Below are positions 1 to 11,462 of a stretch of 64,000 nt of DNA, piece by piece. The position numbers and the translations under genes were made by a program. The first letter of the stretch is position 1. Each line of letters begins with the position of its first letter. Source of the DNA: Carex sylvatica. Its lineage: Eukaryota; Streptophyta; Magnoliopsida; Poales; Cyperaceae. The notes under the pieces are model-generated. The model was given only the letters and a program-made list of their open reading frames with translations, had not been told where the DNA came from and ran no database searches. The stretch spans positions 62,001-126,000 of the forward strand of contig CAXKVR010000016.1 in assembly GCA_964058845.1 (NCBI GenBank), written 5' to 3'.

Positions 1-1460
1 TCATTTTCCGACTGAACCACAGCAAAATCCTCCTTTTCCGGCTCAAACCTAGCCGAATCCACCAGTGGGCAAGGAATACCATCCTCCTCTCACCATCACT
101 ACTACTCTCCCCCTCTTGTCTCATACCTCCTGTATCGAGCGAGTCTCCAAATGGTGATGTAGTCTCTGAGGAGTAGTAAGGTTCGAGCTCGCGAAATGTA
201 ACATCCATACTCACAAATAATCTCCTCTCTTTCGGACTCCAGCACACATAACCCTTTTGAGTAGCTGAGTACCCCACAAAGATACACCTCACAGCCCTCG
301 GATCCAGCTTTCCAACATTTGGTCTGTTGTCATTCACAAAGCACACACAGCCAAATATCTTTGGAGTAAGAATACCCTCGTTATCTCCTTTCAACATTAC
401 ACACGGAGTCTGCCAGTCTAATACTCTAGATGGCATTCTATTGATCAATTGTGCAGCTGTCAGGACTGCTTGTCCCCACAAATGTTTCGGACCGTTCATC
501 GAAATCATCATACTCCGAGTTACCTCAAGGAGATGCCTGTTCTTCCGTTCTGCTACCCCATTCTGCTCTGGTGTGTATGGACACGTGGTTTGATGCTGTA
601 TTCTCTGGGATGACAAGTACTCCCCAAACGCTCTGTTGGTGTACTCTGTTCCATTGTCAGACCTCAATACATTCACAACTGCACCGTATTGAGTCTGAAT
701 CCTTTTGTGAAAGTCCTTGAAGCAAGCAAACACATCACTCTTGTTCTTCATCAGATAAATCGAAGTCACACGAGAAAAACAATCGATGAAGAATACAAAA
801 TATCTGAACCCATTCACAGTCGTCGTAGGACAAGGCCCCCATACGTCTGAATGTACCAGATTAAAGGCATGAGAACTCCTACTTTCTGAGCTTACATACG
901 AATTCCTTGTATGCTTTCTAAACTCACATCCATCACACACAAGTTTATGTTTGTCAGCTTTCTCATACTTTGATAGATACAAACGATCCAGCAGGCTGAT
1001 GGAAGAGTGCGCCATCCGCCGATGAATCAGAAGCAACTCATCCTTCACACTCACTCCAGATCCTCCTGCCCCCACTCTATCGACCACAGATGCCAGTGCT
1101 GTGTCCATCCCTTTTCTATCCACGTACCACAACCCATCACGCCATGTGTCAGTCCCAAATATCCGACCTGTCCCCTTCTCCTGAAAGACCATCCTCGGAA
1201 TATCAAAGGTCACAATGCATTTCTGCTCATGAATAATAGCACTAATGGACACCAGGTTTATCGGAAATGAAGGAGCATGCAACACATTGATCAGAGTCAC
1301 TGAATCGGTACATCTCACGGTACCCTTACCAACCACGGGCTGGGTCGTACCATCGGTTGTCTGAATGTTATCTGAGACTGCTAGGTGAGTATAGATGAAA
1401 ACTCCCGGCAACACCAGTCACATGGCGAGTTGCACTAGAGTCGACTATCCAATCTGGTGA
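1..1460 (-). pseudogene. copia pol fragment: protease and integrase
   Basis: On the minus strand the retropepsin motif reads VDSSATRH (about 1447-1422), the usual family form being DSGAT.H. Integrase follows: the HHCC zinc finger has HRRMAH (near 1020) and CDGC (near 930); the catalytic triad is D in VHSDVWGP, D in LRSDNGTEY and E in PEQNGVAERKNR (about 587-543). The downstream GKLD/GYS region characteristic of copia integrase is at about 320-240 (KLDPRAVRCIFVGYSATQKG). The integrase frame stays open to the window edge. Between the protease motif and the integrase finger the reading frame changes once, near 1380-1410, where the protease frame meets a stop. This is a probable single-base indel, hence the pseudogene call; the integrase itself looks undamaged. 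Confidence 0.85.
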
Positions 1461-1641
1461 TCTAGTAGTGGGTATGGAGGCAAGAACAAGTGTATCACAA
1501 ACACTTGTGGCTGATTGAGCATAACACGCAAAGTTACCCCGGGTGAAGATGAGGAAGATGCATCATCTGCCACACTCTTCCCATTACCTACTGTTTTCTG
1601 CTTCCTCTTCAGTACCTCCTCACTCTCGCCCTTTACTACCA

Positions 1642-2121
1642 TCAGATTTGCCTGGTAGTCTCCTCTTCCACCTCTCTTACCACACCCTGGCCATAACCAC
1701 GGCCTCTAGACTGCCTCCTCTCACCTGCATCTCGCTTCTTAGGTGACTTAGAACAAGTCTGTTTCAGGTGACCTATCTCACTGAATTTGTAACACCGTCG
1801 AGGCTCACCTCTGAACCATGTGTTACCTATGTGACCTGAGTTGGACACCGCTAGTGCTGACTTCACCCCTGGAAGTCCTGCTGCACTAGTCTGTAGCCTA
1901 TTCCGGCTCTCCTCCTCAGTCAAGTATGTAGTTGGCCCTTCGAGTCTCATGTCGATAGGTGGTAGCTCAATCTTCTGCACCTTCGGCTTGCTCTCAACAG
2001 AAGCTTGATACACGGTCAACGCTCGTCGCACCATGACAGTCATCTCATCAGATGTCAGTTTCGCGCAAGCCTTCGCAAACGCATTCCCAATCTCCTCCTC
2101 TGACATTGAACTGAGCACCAA
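1642..2121 (-). pseudogene. copia gag remnant with zinc knuckle
   Basis: An open frame of 159 codons on the minus strand ends in an arginine/glycine-rich basic tail. It carries a CCHC-like knuckle, CYKFSEIGHLKQTC (1793-1753), in which the second Cys of the CX2CX4HX4C pattern is Phe. That should weaken zinc and RNA binding. The usual gag length in copia elements is much greater, and the large N-terminal gag domain is not recognisable between the primer-binding site and this frame. I infer an internal deletion. Confidence 0.7.
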
Positions 2122-2497
2122 TCTAAGTCTCGATCCTCCTCCTTTCTTTCTTAGAACCGATCTTGCACCCTCCAGATCTAGATCTTACTCATCTCCCCCT
2201 CGCTTCCTTTTCTTGACCCGATCTTGATTTATTCACTCATCAAAGATCGAGATCCAAACCCGATCAACCCTCCTGCGAGTATCGTGGGGTATAGGCCCTC
2301 CACGCCAGCCGATCTCAATCAAACAAGCCTAGGTGGTGGCCGGCCTAGAGAAGAGAAGGAAGCGGCTAGAGAGAAAAAAAGAGAAACCGGTTGGAGAGAG
2401 AGGCAACTGCTACAGTGCCGCTGGTGCTACAGTAACACAGTGCTATAGTGCCGCGGATTGCAACAGTAACGCGTGCTACAATGGCGGCTAGGGTTTA

Positions 2498-2510
2498 GGC
2501 TCTGATACCA
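2498..2510 (-). other. primer-binding site (initiator Met tRNA)
   Basis: On the minus strand TGGTATCAGAGCC follows the LTR directly. This is the classic copia primer-binding site complementary to the 3' end of plant initiator methionine tRNA. It fixes the orientation of the element and the inner border of the LTR. Confidence 0.93.
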
Positions 2511-2681
2511 TAAAGATTTCAGCCAAAAGTTACTTTATTGATTAATAATTTGGGCTTATATAAAATCTTACAAAGCACTCTTACAAATAACTCCCTAGAC
2601 TATTTCATAATGGTCTATTTACCGATAGGCCCTCCAAACTATTCTAATAAAACAAACCATAAAGATACAAATATCTCAACA
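2511..2681 (-). repeat. copia 5' LTR (about 171 bp)
   Basis: On the minus strand it begins TGTTGAGATA and ends next to the primer-binding site. It contains a TATA-like ATTTTATATAAGCC and an AATAAA signal near its inner end, as expected for promoter and polyadenylation functions. It is very short for a copia LTR. The inner end reads TTTA instead of the canonical CA, so one terminal base may be mutated. Confidence 0.8.
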
Positions 2682-2830
2682 GTTTCTAAATCAGGCACTG
2701 AATCCTAAGCACATCTTGCTTGATTGTTAATTTTGTTTATAATCACTTCTTTTTCATATGTTCTTCTCACCATAATGCTATCACGTTTTGGCCTGGCAAA
2801 GGCGATTTCAGGTCAGGTCAGTCATTACAG

Positions 2831-5800
2831 AGATGAAAGACTTTTTCCGATCTCACTCCATGAGGACTTATAGGTCCCGGTTTCAAAAGTATATCTTTTG
2901 TGTCTCAACCTTTTGTTTCTCATTTATATGTTTAACAAACATAAATATTAGGACTATTAGCTGTTGTTTCATATTGCATGTTGTTTTTCCCTTGGTATGA
3001 AATCACTTTTGGACTACGGGATTCCCTAATTACATTTCCTGGTTGTGTAATGCTGTAACTAAACCTTTGTTTAATTAATATCGACAAGTGACAAAGTGAC
3101 ACTCTATACTTATAAATTTATGTTTTTATTTTTCGTCATCCTGTTTGTAGAATATATGACTTGTGCATGTGCTCGGACATATCCCCCTTTGGAGGCATGG
3201 ATCAATTGGCCCAATTCTCTCACCTCCAGCAATTGTTGGGTCTCTCTACTGTTGAAGCAGTTGAACTAGGCAACATCGTGGAGCCACCTATTGTTCGGAC
3301 AGCAAGCACTGTTCTCCCTATAGGGTGGAATGGCGAACCTGGTCATAAAAACTCTGACCCATTGAAAGTGGATATAATGGGCCATGGTTTACATGTATGC
3401 ACCCTTGTTCAGGCTTACCTTAATGGAAATTGGTATATCCTCTTTATATTTTTATCTTTATATAGGGTAACAACCATGATGTTTGATCAGGTTCAAGTTG
3501 TATCAGCAAATTTTATTGGAGATAATTAGATAATCACACTCTACAGAAATCACTAGCAGCTCATAAATTCCAACCCTGAACCAGCCTCTTAATATATTAG
3601 GTCTGTATAAGGTTGGTCAGATCGGGCCAACCATAATTCTCAAATAGGCTCCTGGATAGTGTTTTTGGATACGTCTTATATGTTGTGATCTTTCATTATG
3701 TATTTGTGAATGAAAAGCACTGGTCTTGCTTGGGAAATTGGCTTCTGTTTTTATCTTGACAAAAGCTTGTATAGGTTCTATTTCTTCTCTTCCTTTTTAT
3801 TTATTTACTTGTGTTTATATTCCATTGAAGGTGCTCCACAGCTGTTGAGTCAGTACCTTCAGAGCCTCCCTACTCATCAAACCAGGAAATTACAACACCA
3901 GATTTGCAAAAGATGCGTGTTTTGGTGGGTCCGCCATTGAAAAAGCCTCCTAAATTTCCCATTGCCCAAGAATCCTTGCTCCCCATATATGTTCCTCCAT
4001 TATCTGATTCCATTGCACCTAATTTGAGGTCCTTTTTCGAGGATAGAAGAGGCAGTGCTGATGGCTTGGAGGGTTTTGTGATATACTGTACTAGTGATTT
4101 TGTCACGGTGCAGAAAGAGGTACATGTCAGGACGCGTCGAGTACATCTCCTTGGACTCGAGGTGATTAGTGATTACCCATCTCTGTAACTAACAACATGT
4201 TATAAAAAAAAAGAAGTTATATTGTTCGCTAATATGATTGGCTACATAACTTTTTGGGTACCCAAAAAAAGTTACTAAAAATGCAGATATCCGAATTATA
4301 GATTGTTAGTTTATGTATAACATTTATGATTGTCATAGATATTTGTATCAAATAAGTTGCTTCACAATAAGTTCCATTTATTTGTATAAAATTCAAGCAA
4401 GTTTTGTTTAAAGATCCAAATTATGTCCGTATCCGTTTAAAATCTGATTTGTATCTTTATCCAGGTCTATCTATATTTAAAAAAATAAAGATGGGTATGG
4501 ATACGGGCTAATCACTATCCGATCTGTTTTCAGCCCTAATAGATATTATATGCTGATATATCAGAAAATACAAAAGATATCTAGTTGTGAATTAAATTTT
4601 TGTACTTTTACAGGGTGCAGGGAAGACTTCCTTATTTAGAGCATTATTAGGTCAGGTAGGGGAGAAAAACTGTGCTGCATTTGACTCATATCCAAATGCA
4701 GACATTAGAGAAGGCGTGGCAGGTGGTCTGTGCTATGTCGACTCCCCTAGCATAAACTTACAGGTCCTCTCCTGATACCTAGTTCTACTTGCAGTTTAGT
4801 ACCGTGTTTTTTCTTTTGCTATGGATAGGGTTATATTTAAGTGTTCTTGCAGTGATACTGCAATTATCCACAGATCGTGGATACTGGTACCTGTACCTAA
4901 CAGAGGTTGCTGCTAATGGGACTTTGACTAAATGCCAATCCTTAGCTATTTTAAAGCACCAAAAATCTGATACCCTGCCAGCGAGCCTAATGACCTGTAT
5001 GGCACATGAATCCTGTTCTCACTGTGCTTCCTCATTTACACTACTAAACAACATTTAGTACTCAATTTCAAAGTATAGGATATCTTTCAGTAGACCTTAA
5101 CGGGTTTTTTTTTTTTTCTCATTTAAGAATTTTCAATCCGAGGTGACTCGATTCAGACAAGAACTCCAATCAGGGACCAGCCATCTCAGCAAAAAAACTG
5201 ACTTAATCATCTTAGTGCACAACCTCTCCCATAGAATCCCCAACTACCCGATTTTATCAAGCCCTTCTTCACCCCCGCCACAACCAGCTCTCTCTCTCCT
5301 CTTAAATGAGGCGAAGGCTTTCAGCATCCCCTGGATTATGGCCATAACGAACAAGTTCTCAGTTAGCACACACCAGCAGAATAGACTAATCAGCTCCTCC
5401 ATGGAGGCGTACATGGCATCTCCAAGTGTCACCAGGGTGGTAAATTCGTGCCCATTTTTCATGCCAAATGGCTCTCTGAGGCCATTTGGGAGGAAGGAGG
5501 CTGTAATGCCTGTGGAGGGGGTGAATTCGCTGCGAGAGGTCGTTCATGGGGTTCTTCGTGATAATGAGGAAGCAGCTTTGCAGGTTTTTGCTTGCTTTTG
5601 ATGTTTGGTGCAAATTTTTACTTTTTTGTCAATATTTATTGGATTTTGAATAGTACAAGTTACTTGGGCACATGCTTAGCACAGCCCCTAAAACAAATAC
5701 CTGCTGCAGAAAGAAAATAATCTGGAACAGAATAATGCTATCAACTTAGATGGCCCTAGGTTGAAAGTAGTTGAGGTTAATTTTTTTTTTGAAAGAGGCT

Positions 5801-6240
5801 ACTGAAACAGAATACTTACAGAACTGTAAAAACATTCCTAAAAAATATTTATCCTTAGAAAACCTGGATGCATCTTATGGTCTCAGATAAATGTTTTTTC
5901 TTAACATAGCTTGGTCTTAAGTGTAAAAAAAGGGTATTTTCTAACTGAATGGTGAATCAATATCTTAAACAGTAGTGTAATTTTATACTTTTAATCACTG
6001 GTTTTTGCTTGTTCTTTTTTCTTGTCTATTGCTTTGCTTTAAAATAAACAGGAATTAGCAGAAGAGAGATTAGCAATAGAATTGGCAAGAGAGAAAGATG
6101 CCTCTCTGAGCACACGCCAGAAGCCTCCACAACATGATAATTCCATCACAGCAGCAGCTGTAGGTGCATCAGTTGGAGCTGGACTCGGTCTTGTAATGGC
6201 CATTGTTATGGGCGCTGCTTCTGCTTTGCGAAAACCATAG
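2831..6240 (+). CDS. lipase-class-3-like protein with P-loop GTPase-like domain, 3' exons
   Basis: Six exons join in frame: about 2831-2888, 3151-3432, 3831-4161, 4614-4763, 5128-5583 and 6052-6240 (about 488 codons). The first acceptor could instead be at 2812, also in frame. Upstream exons lie beyond the copia insertion. The seen part begins with a conserved segment (FFRSHSMRTYRSRFQK), then a Walker A motif GLEGAGKT split by the intron at 4162-4613, then DLIILVHN and PWIMAITNKF, which look like degenerate GTPase motifs (TNKF where NKxD is expected). The C-terminus is a charged helix followed by a Gly/Ala-rich hydrophobic segment ending near the stop, suggesting a tail anchor. From memory this resembles Arabidopsis lipase class 3 protein At3g07400; the lipase domain itself would be encoded upstream and is not seen. 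Function is unknown to me. Confidence 0.8.
4440..4556. repeat. possible hAT terminal relic in intron
   Basis: Inside the intron before the Walker A exon, bases rich in GGATACGG/TATCCG words end with CAGCCCTAATAG. The complement begins TTAGGGCTG, in the style of plant hAT ends. No matching opposite end or target duplication was found, so this is at best a fragment. Confidence 0.25.
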
Positions 6241-7949
6241 TATTGTTAAAAGATATTGATTAGTGTCAAATTGTCTATATTCTTTGAGTTGCAAAGTATA
6301 TTTATTTTGGGCTTTTGTAGTTTTTAGACTTAAAGAGTCAATGCATTTATCACAATAGCAGGTTTATTTATGAGATAGATTGGGGCTGAATTCTGAGTAG
6401 TATAATTCAGTTCTCAATTCTGAGGTTGTATAATTCAGTTCTCAATTTGCCTCTTTCTCCTTTTTTTTTTTTAAACCCTTGACAGTGGCTACCCACTGTC
6501 AGGTAAAGTCAATTTCAAAGGGTGTTTACGGTACCTTACACTCATTAGAGTAACTCTCAGAATATTAGGCACTGAAACCATTAATTTGCAACGATTGCTC
6601 TCGTTACTTGGCAAGCATATGCTATAATTTTCATTTATTAAACATAATTTTACATACGAACATCATCTACATCAAAATACATAAATATCTAAAAAAACAT
6701 CAACATATAAACATTAACATTTAAACCTCAACATCTAACAACACAAACAACTAAAATAATAAATAAATAAATAACCCTTCATCAATAGTAGACACTGACG
6801 GTCTTCGACATCAGCTAGTTAGTGATCGAAGAAAAGAGGGCATCCCATTTTTTTTGCAAGATTTGCAAGTGGGGGAGGTCGGCGAGGCCTCAACCTCTCC
6901 TTCCCTATCAGGTTTTTATTTTTTGTAGCTTCTTAAAGGTTGATGGTAGGAGGGCAGATGGGAGCGAGGGTGTGTGTGGAAGGGTGGGAGCATTAGGAGA
7001 TGGGAGGGCTGACAATTAGGGTTATTGTCGCCAATTCTTTTTGAAACTCCTAACGAGGATGGAGGAAGATGGAAGGTGCCAGGAGACAAGAGAGCAAGCG
7101 GCTAGGGCTATCAATGCTAACTCTATCTTCTCTAAAAGAGTATGAAAGACAGTGAGGAGACAGAAATTGCGGTGATAATGACAACCGTGGTGTTAATTTG
7201 CACCCCCCCACCCTCTCTGGCTGGGTTGCTACTTTTAAATGAATAAGAAATATTTGGGATGAAAGATTGCTATATTTTTCAGACTTTCGGTGATGTCTCT
7301 TTTTTTCCTCCCTCCTTTCTCTAAGTTACTATCTTTTCTTTCTGCTTTTTTGTCAAGGAGCAAGAAAAGGTATTTTATTAGTTGGAAAATGCATTGTTAC
7401 AACAAGGGAACAAGAAAGAATAAAAAACAAGCTTATCTTTTTAAGAAGATATGTTATTCTTTTTCTTATATAAAAGCTTAAAATAATAGGATCGATTTAA
7501 TATATCGACAAACTTAATATATTTTAGTAGTGGAAGAAAAAATAGCAAAAATTTGCTTCTATTATCAACATTCTCTTGTTTTCTTTCTCACTTACATTCA
7601 AAAGACTCCTTACATATTATATAGATTTATAGGAACTTTATACACACTCTACTATCACTAAATAACATTTAATCATCTCTATTTTCTATATACATTTTTT
7701 ATCTTTTAAGATGACTTAGAAGATCACAACATAACTTTTAAAGAATTACAACAATTACTATTTCATTCATGATAATTCTAGAGAATTTTCACTATTAACT
7801 AATAGATTTGACTATTAATTAAGTTTATTAATTTTTAACATAAAATCCTTTGCGAGTTTTCGTAGCAATGACATTTTTCAAGTATAGTTTAGCTTTCCTT
7901 CTATGGAGTTCAGTTCAGTCATTGGCCACAATCGTCACCGTCATGGCCA
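6241..7949. other. intergenic, AT-rich
   Basis: 3' flank of the lipase/GTPase gene followed by AT-rich DNA. I see no coding exon. The one marked structure is a short perfect hairpin, TGACAGTGG-CTAC-CCACTGTCA, at 6480-6501. The open frames at 6822-7019 and 7290-7481 have no recognisable motif. Confidence 0.6.
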
Positions 7950-8569
7950 TTACCACCTAGTGGGTTGCAAAAATCCGATCCGGGCTGCCTGTATTCGACC
8001 TGCCCGTGCCCGGTACCCGGGGTACCTGTGTCCGGGTATAGGTCGGGTAAACGGGTAGAGTACGGTTATTTGGTTCAATACTCGAGCATATCCAGTCCGA
8101 ATTACGCCCGTACCCGCCCGATCCAATCCGTCGCCCGCCCGTACCATATACCTGCACCCGTACCCTATACCTGTACCCATTAACTGTTTCAAAAAAATTC
8201 AATTTTTTTTTAAATTTCGGAATCCCGCCGGTTCAACTGAGCCCGGACCGGCCAGACCCACCCGTCTCGTCAAATTTTTTTTTTTCAAATTTTATTTCCT
8301 CTCCAATATTGTCTTTAAATACCCCCTCTTCCTCTCAAAAAATTCACACTCTCATTCTCTCATCTCTCAATTTTCAAATTTTTAATTTATTATTTAAAAA
8401 AAAATATAGTTGTAAATTTAATTCATTCTACAAATCCGCAAATGGAATTACGAATGTATCGAAATTACGAAGTTCGGCACCTCCCGCAAGATTTTTTCGC
8501 GAGATTTAAAGGTAACATTTATTTTATTTTAGATTAATTTATTTTTGTAGAGTGCATTTAGTTTATGCT

Positions 8570-9185
8570 ATATTTATTGAATATTAAGTAATTAGATTTG
8601 TTAGATTTGTTAGATTTGTTAAATTTATTAAGTAATTAGATTTGTTAGATTTATTTATGTTAGATTTGTTATAGTTATTGAATATGTTAGATTTATTTAG
8701 TTTATGTTAGATTTGAATATGTGAAATAATTATATTTGTTTTGAATATGTTAGTTTTGTTTTTTAAATTGTTAGATTTATTTTTAATATGTGAAAAAATA
8801 GGTCAGTTTTATTTTTTTGAATACGTGAAGTAATTAGATTTGTTTTGAATAGGTTAGATTTAGTTTTCAAAATTCGGATTTATTTTTAATATGTGAAAAA
8901 AATTGGTTAGTTGTATAGATTTCAATATGTGAAGTAATTAGATTTGTTTTGAATAGGTTAGATTTATTTTTCAAAATTTGGATTTATTTTTAATATGTGA
9001 AAAAAATATGTTAGTTTTATTATTTTTTTAATATGTGAAGTAATTAGATTTTGTTTTGAATATGTTATATTTATTTTTCAAAATTCGGATTTATTTTTAA
9101 TAGGTTAAAAAAATTGGTTAGTTTTATAGATTTGAATATGTGAAGTAATTATATTTTTTTTGAATATGTTAGATTTTATTTTTCA
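8570..9185 (+). repeat. degenerate ~115-130 bp tandem repeats in hAT copy 1
   Basis: Successive units share the words ATATGTGAAGTAATTAGATT, TTTTGAATAGGTTAGATTTA, TTTTCAAAATTCGGATTTA and TTTTTAATATGTGAAAAAA in the same order. At least four units are visible before a simpler TTAGATTTG-rich lead. The complement occurs at the equivalent place in hAT copy 2, so the array belongs to the element. Confidence 0.75.
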
Positions 9186-9195
9186 AATTGTTAGA

Positions 9196-9625
9196 TTTAT
9201 TCTGTTTTTTTTAATTCTGTTTTTTAATTTCTGTTTTTTAATTTCTATTTTTTTTAATTCTGTTTTTTAATTTCTGTCTTTTAAATTCTGTTTTTTTAAT
9301 TCTTTTTTTAAATTTCTATTTTTTAATTTCTGTTTTTCTAATTCTATTTTTTAATTTCTGTTTTTTAATTTCTGTTTTTCTAATTCTATTTTTTAATTTC
9401 TGTTTTTTAATTTCTGTTTTTTTAATTCTGTTTTTTAATTTCTGTTTTTTAATTCTGTTTTTTAATTTCTGTTTTTCAATTTCTGTTTTTTTAATTCTGT
9501 TTTTTAATTTCTGTTTTTTAAATTCTGTTTTTTTAATTCTGTTGTTTTGATTCTGTTTTTTAATTTCTATTTTTTTAATTCTATTTTTTAATTTCTGGTT
9601 TTTTATTTCTGTTTTTTATTTTTCA
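9196..9625 (+). repeat. TTCTGTTTTTTAA-type tandem array in hAT copy 1
   Basis: About thirty short units of 13-15 bases (TTCTG followed by a T run and AATT), varying in T-run length, lie just before the transposase start. The complementary array, AACAGAAATTAAAA type, is at 28478-28990 in copy 2. It is probably leader sequence amplified by replication slippage. Confidence 0.8.
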
Positions 9626-9727
9626 AATGTATGTTAAAATTATTTTGAATAGGTTAAATAAGTAGGTTATATATTTTTTTTAATATGTCAAGTAATTTAC
9701 ATTTTTTTTTTTGAATATGTTTAAAAA

Positions 9728-11462
9728 ATGTCATCTCATCGTGATTCCGTGCAAGATGACATCGCAAGACTGTCGGCTGATATTTTTGACGCGCCAATAC
9801 CAAATTATCCACAAAATTATCCCGGTAGTTCCTCCCAAATGGCACCACCTAATTATCCACCTAATTATCCACAAAATTATTAAAGAAGTGACCAAATGCT
9901 AGATTTGAATTATCAACAACCCCCACAAATGAGTGCACCGCCACCGTATTATATTTCAAACGATCCAAACGTATTCATTCCACAAGAAACACTTCTTGGC
10001 TCTTCTTCTGTAGCATCGAGTCCATTATTGAGGTTTTAGAGGAGTATAACCTTAAGAGGAATATGGGTAACAAGATTTTTTTCTATATATTTCGATAATG
10101 CTAGCAACAACATTGTTTCCATTGAGATTTTTAAACAGTCACTAAATCCGATCATGAATGGTGAAATGTTTCACTAAAAGTGTGCTTGTCACGTTCTTAA
10201 CCTCGTCGTGAAGGCGGGTCTAAAAACACAAGCTGTAAAATTATTGATAATTAAATTTAAGAATGCCCTCCACCACATTGTTTCAAACCAAGAAAGAAAA
10301 CAACAGTTTGCTGAATTATGCGTCAGCTATAGATTGAGCAAGTTAAAGGTACCTTGGGATATAGATATCCGTTGGAACTCAACATATAGGTTGTTGAACA
10401 GATGCCTTCCTTACAAAGCTGTCATAGGGGAGTTTTTGAGAAGCTCCACCCCCGAGGCATTGCAATTGGAACTCATTGACGAAGAATGAGATAAAATGCA
10501 AAGGCTTAGCAAATTCCTAGGGATCTTTTTTACTACAACCGTCCAACTATCATGCTCGTACTCACCGACATCGTTTGAGTTGCTGAGACATATCTATGAC
10601 ATCTCCAATGTGTATTGCGAATTGGAACAAATTAAAACCTATGATGCATCTCTCACGCCGATTGTAGATGCCATGAAACATAAATTCCTAAAATATTGGG
10701 AAGATGTACCCCTCCTGGCCATTATCGCAAACTGCCTCAACCCGGCATACAAGAAGTTTTATACGATCAAAGTAGTTGAGAGGTACAAACAGAATTTATA
10801 TTTAGACTCAATCGGGGTGGAGGCATACGTGAATTCGAAGTTCGATGAGATGTTTAACATATACCACTCAAGAATGAGTGACAACCAAAATCCAGGTTCG
10901 TCTCGTGCCGCCCTTAGGTATGAATATAAATATACATGTGTTTTTAATCTTTATTATTTATAATATCTACATTATTTGTCCATTAATTTTTTAATTGTTT
11001 AATAGTTTCACTTCTAGGAGCATTAGCAGTGGTGGATTATTAGCAGATTTACAGTCGGAGAGTGAATCGCACACATCCACAAACGAGTTATTGGGCTATA
11101 TATCGATGATCAACGAAAGTGAACATGGACTTGACGTCATGGCATGGTGGAGGAGGCATCAAAGTTCCTTACCAATGCCGGCGATGATGGCCCGCGACGT
11201 ATTTGCCGTACCCGTATCAACCGTTCCTTCCGAAAGTTGTTTCAGTTCGGCGAATAGGATCCTCTCCGATAAACGAAGTAAGTTGGGTGCACATATTTTT
11301 GAGAGACTTGTGTGCTTCAAAGATTGGATTGCTGTTGAAGAGCGCATGCAACATGTGCCTCAACAACCATCATCATCTAAAGCCGATACTGAAGAAAGCG
11401 GTACCGAAGCGCGGCATGAGGCTAATTCGGATTCAGACGGTGCCGAAGAGAGCGAACAATGA
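9728..11462 (+). pseudogene. hAT transposase remnant, copy 1
   Basis: The start MSSHRDSVQDD leads into a Pro/Asn/Tyr-rich segment (PNYPQNYP), then an in-frame TAA near 9880. After the deletion, transposase core pieces are at 10208-10489 and 10496-10917, and the C-terminal hAT dimerisation region at 11006-11462 (GLDVMAWWRRHQSSLP, VSTVPSESCFSSANRILSDKRSKL). The core pieces are separated by a nonsense change: TGA at 10487-10489 where copy 2 has TGG (Trp). An 88-bp GT-AG intron, 10918-11005, joins the core to the dimerisation region and is conserved in copy 2. The core matches the Ac/RICESLEEPER-like class by its WNSTYRLL and NPAYKKFY segments. The product is broken by a stop, a nonsense codon and a deletion. 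Confidence 0.88.

Larger units (their letters stand above)
1..2681 (-). mobile_element. Ty1/copia LTR retrotransposon, 5' part
   Basis: Read on the minus strand, the element runs LTR (2681-2511), primer-binding site, untranslated leader, gag remnant, protease and integrase, then leaves the window at base 1; reverse transcriptase, RNase H and the other LTR are not seen. The gene order PR-IN before RT, and integrase motifs typical of copia, place it in Ty1/copia rather than Ty3/gypsy. The LTR starts TGTTGAGATA. The bases next to the LTR are GTTTC, which could be the target duplication, but the partner lies outside the window. The element is antisense to the gene that resumes at about 2831. Damage seen: gag is short and its zinc knuckle is mutated, and a frameshift lies between protease and integrase, so it is probably not autonomous. 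Confidence 0.93.

Noticed and set aside
327..1270. Plus-strand open frames at 327-593, 451-720 and 1007-1270
   Set aside because: They are antisense shadows of the copia integrase, whose frame and catalytic motifs are clear on the minus strand.
7950..8202. Three overlapping frames at the left end of hAT copy 1
   Set aside because: They are translations of the repeated CGGGTA subterminal words, not genes.
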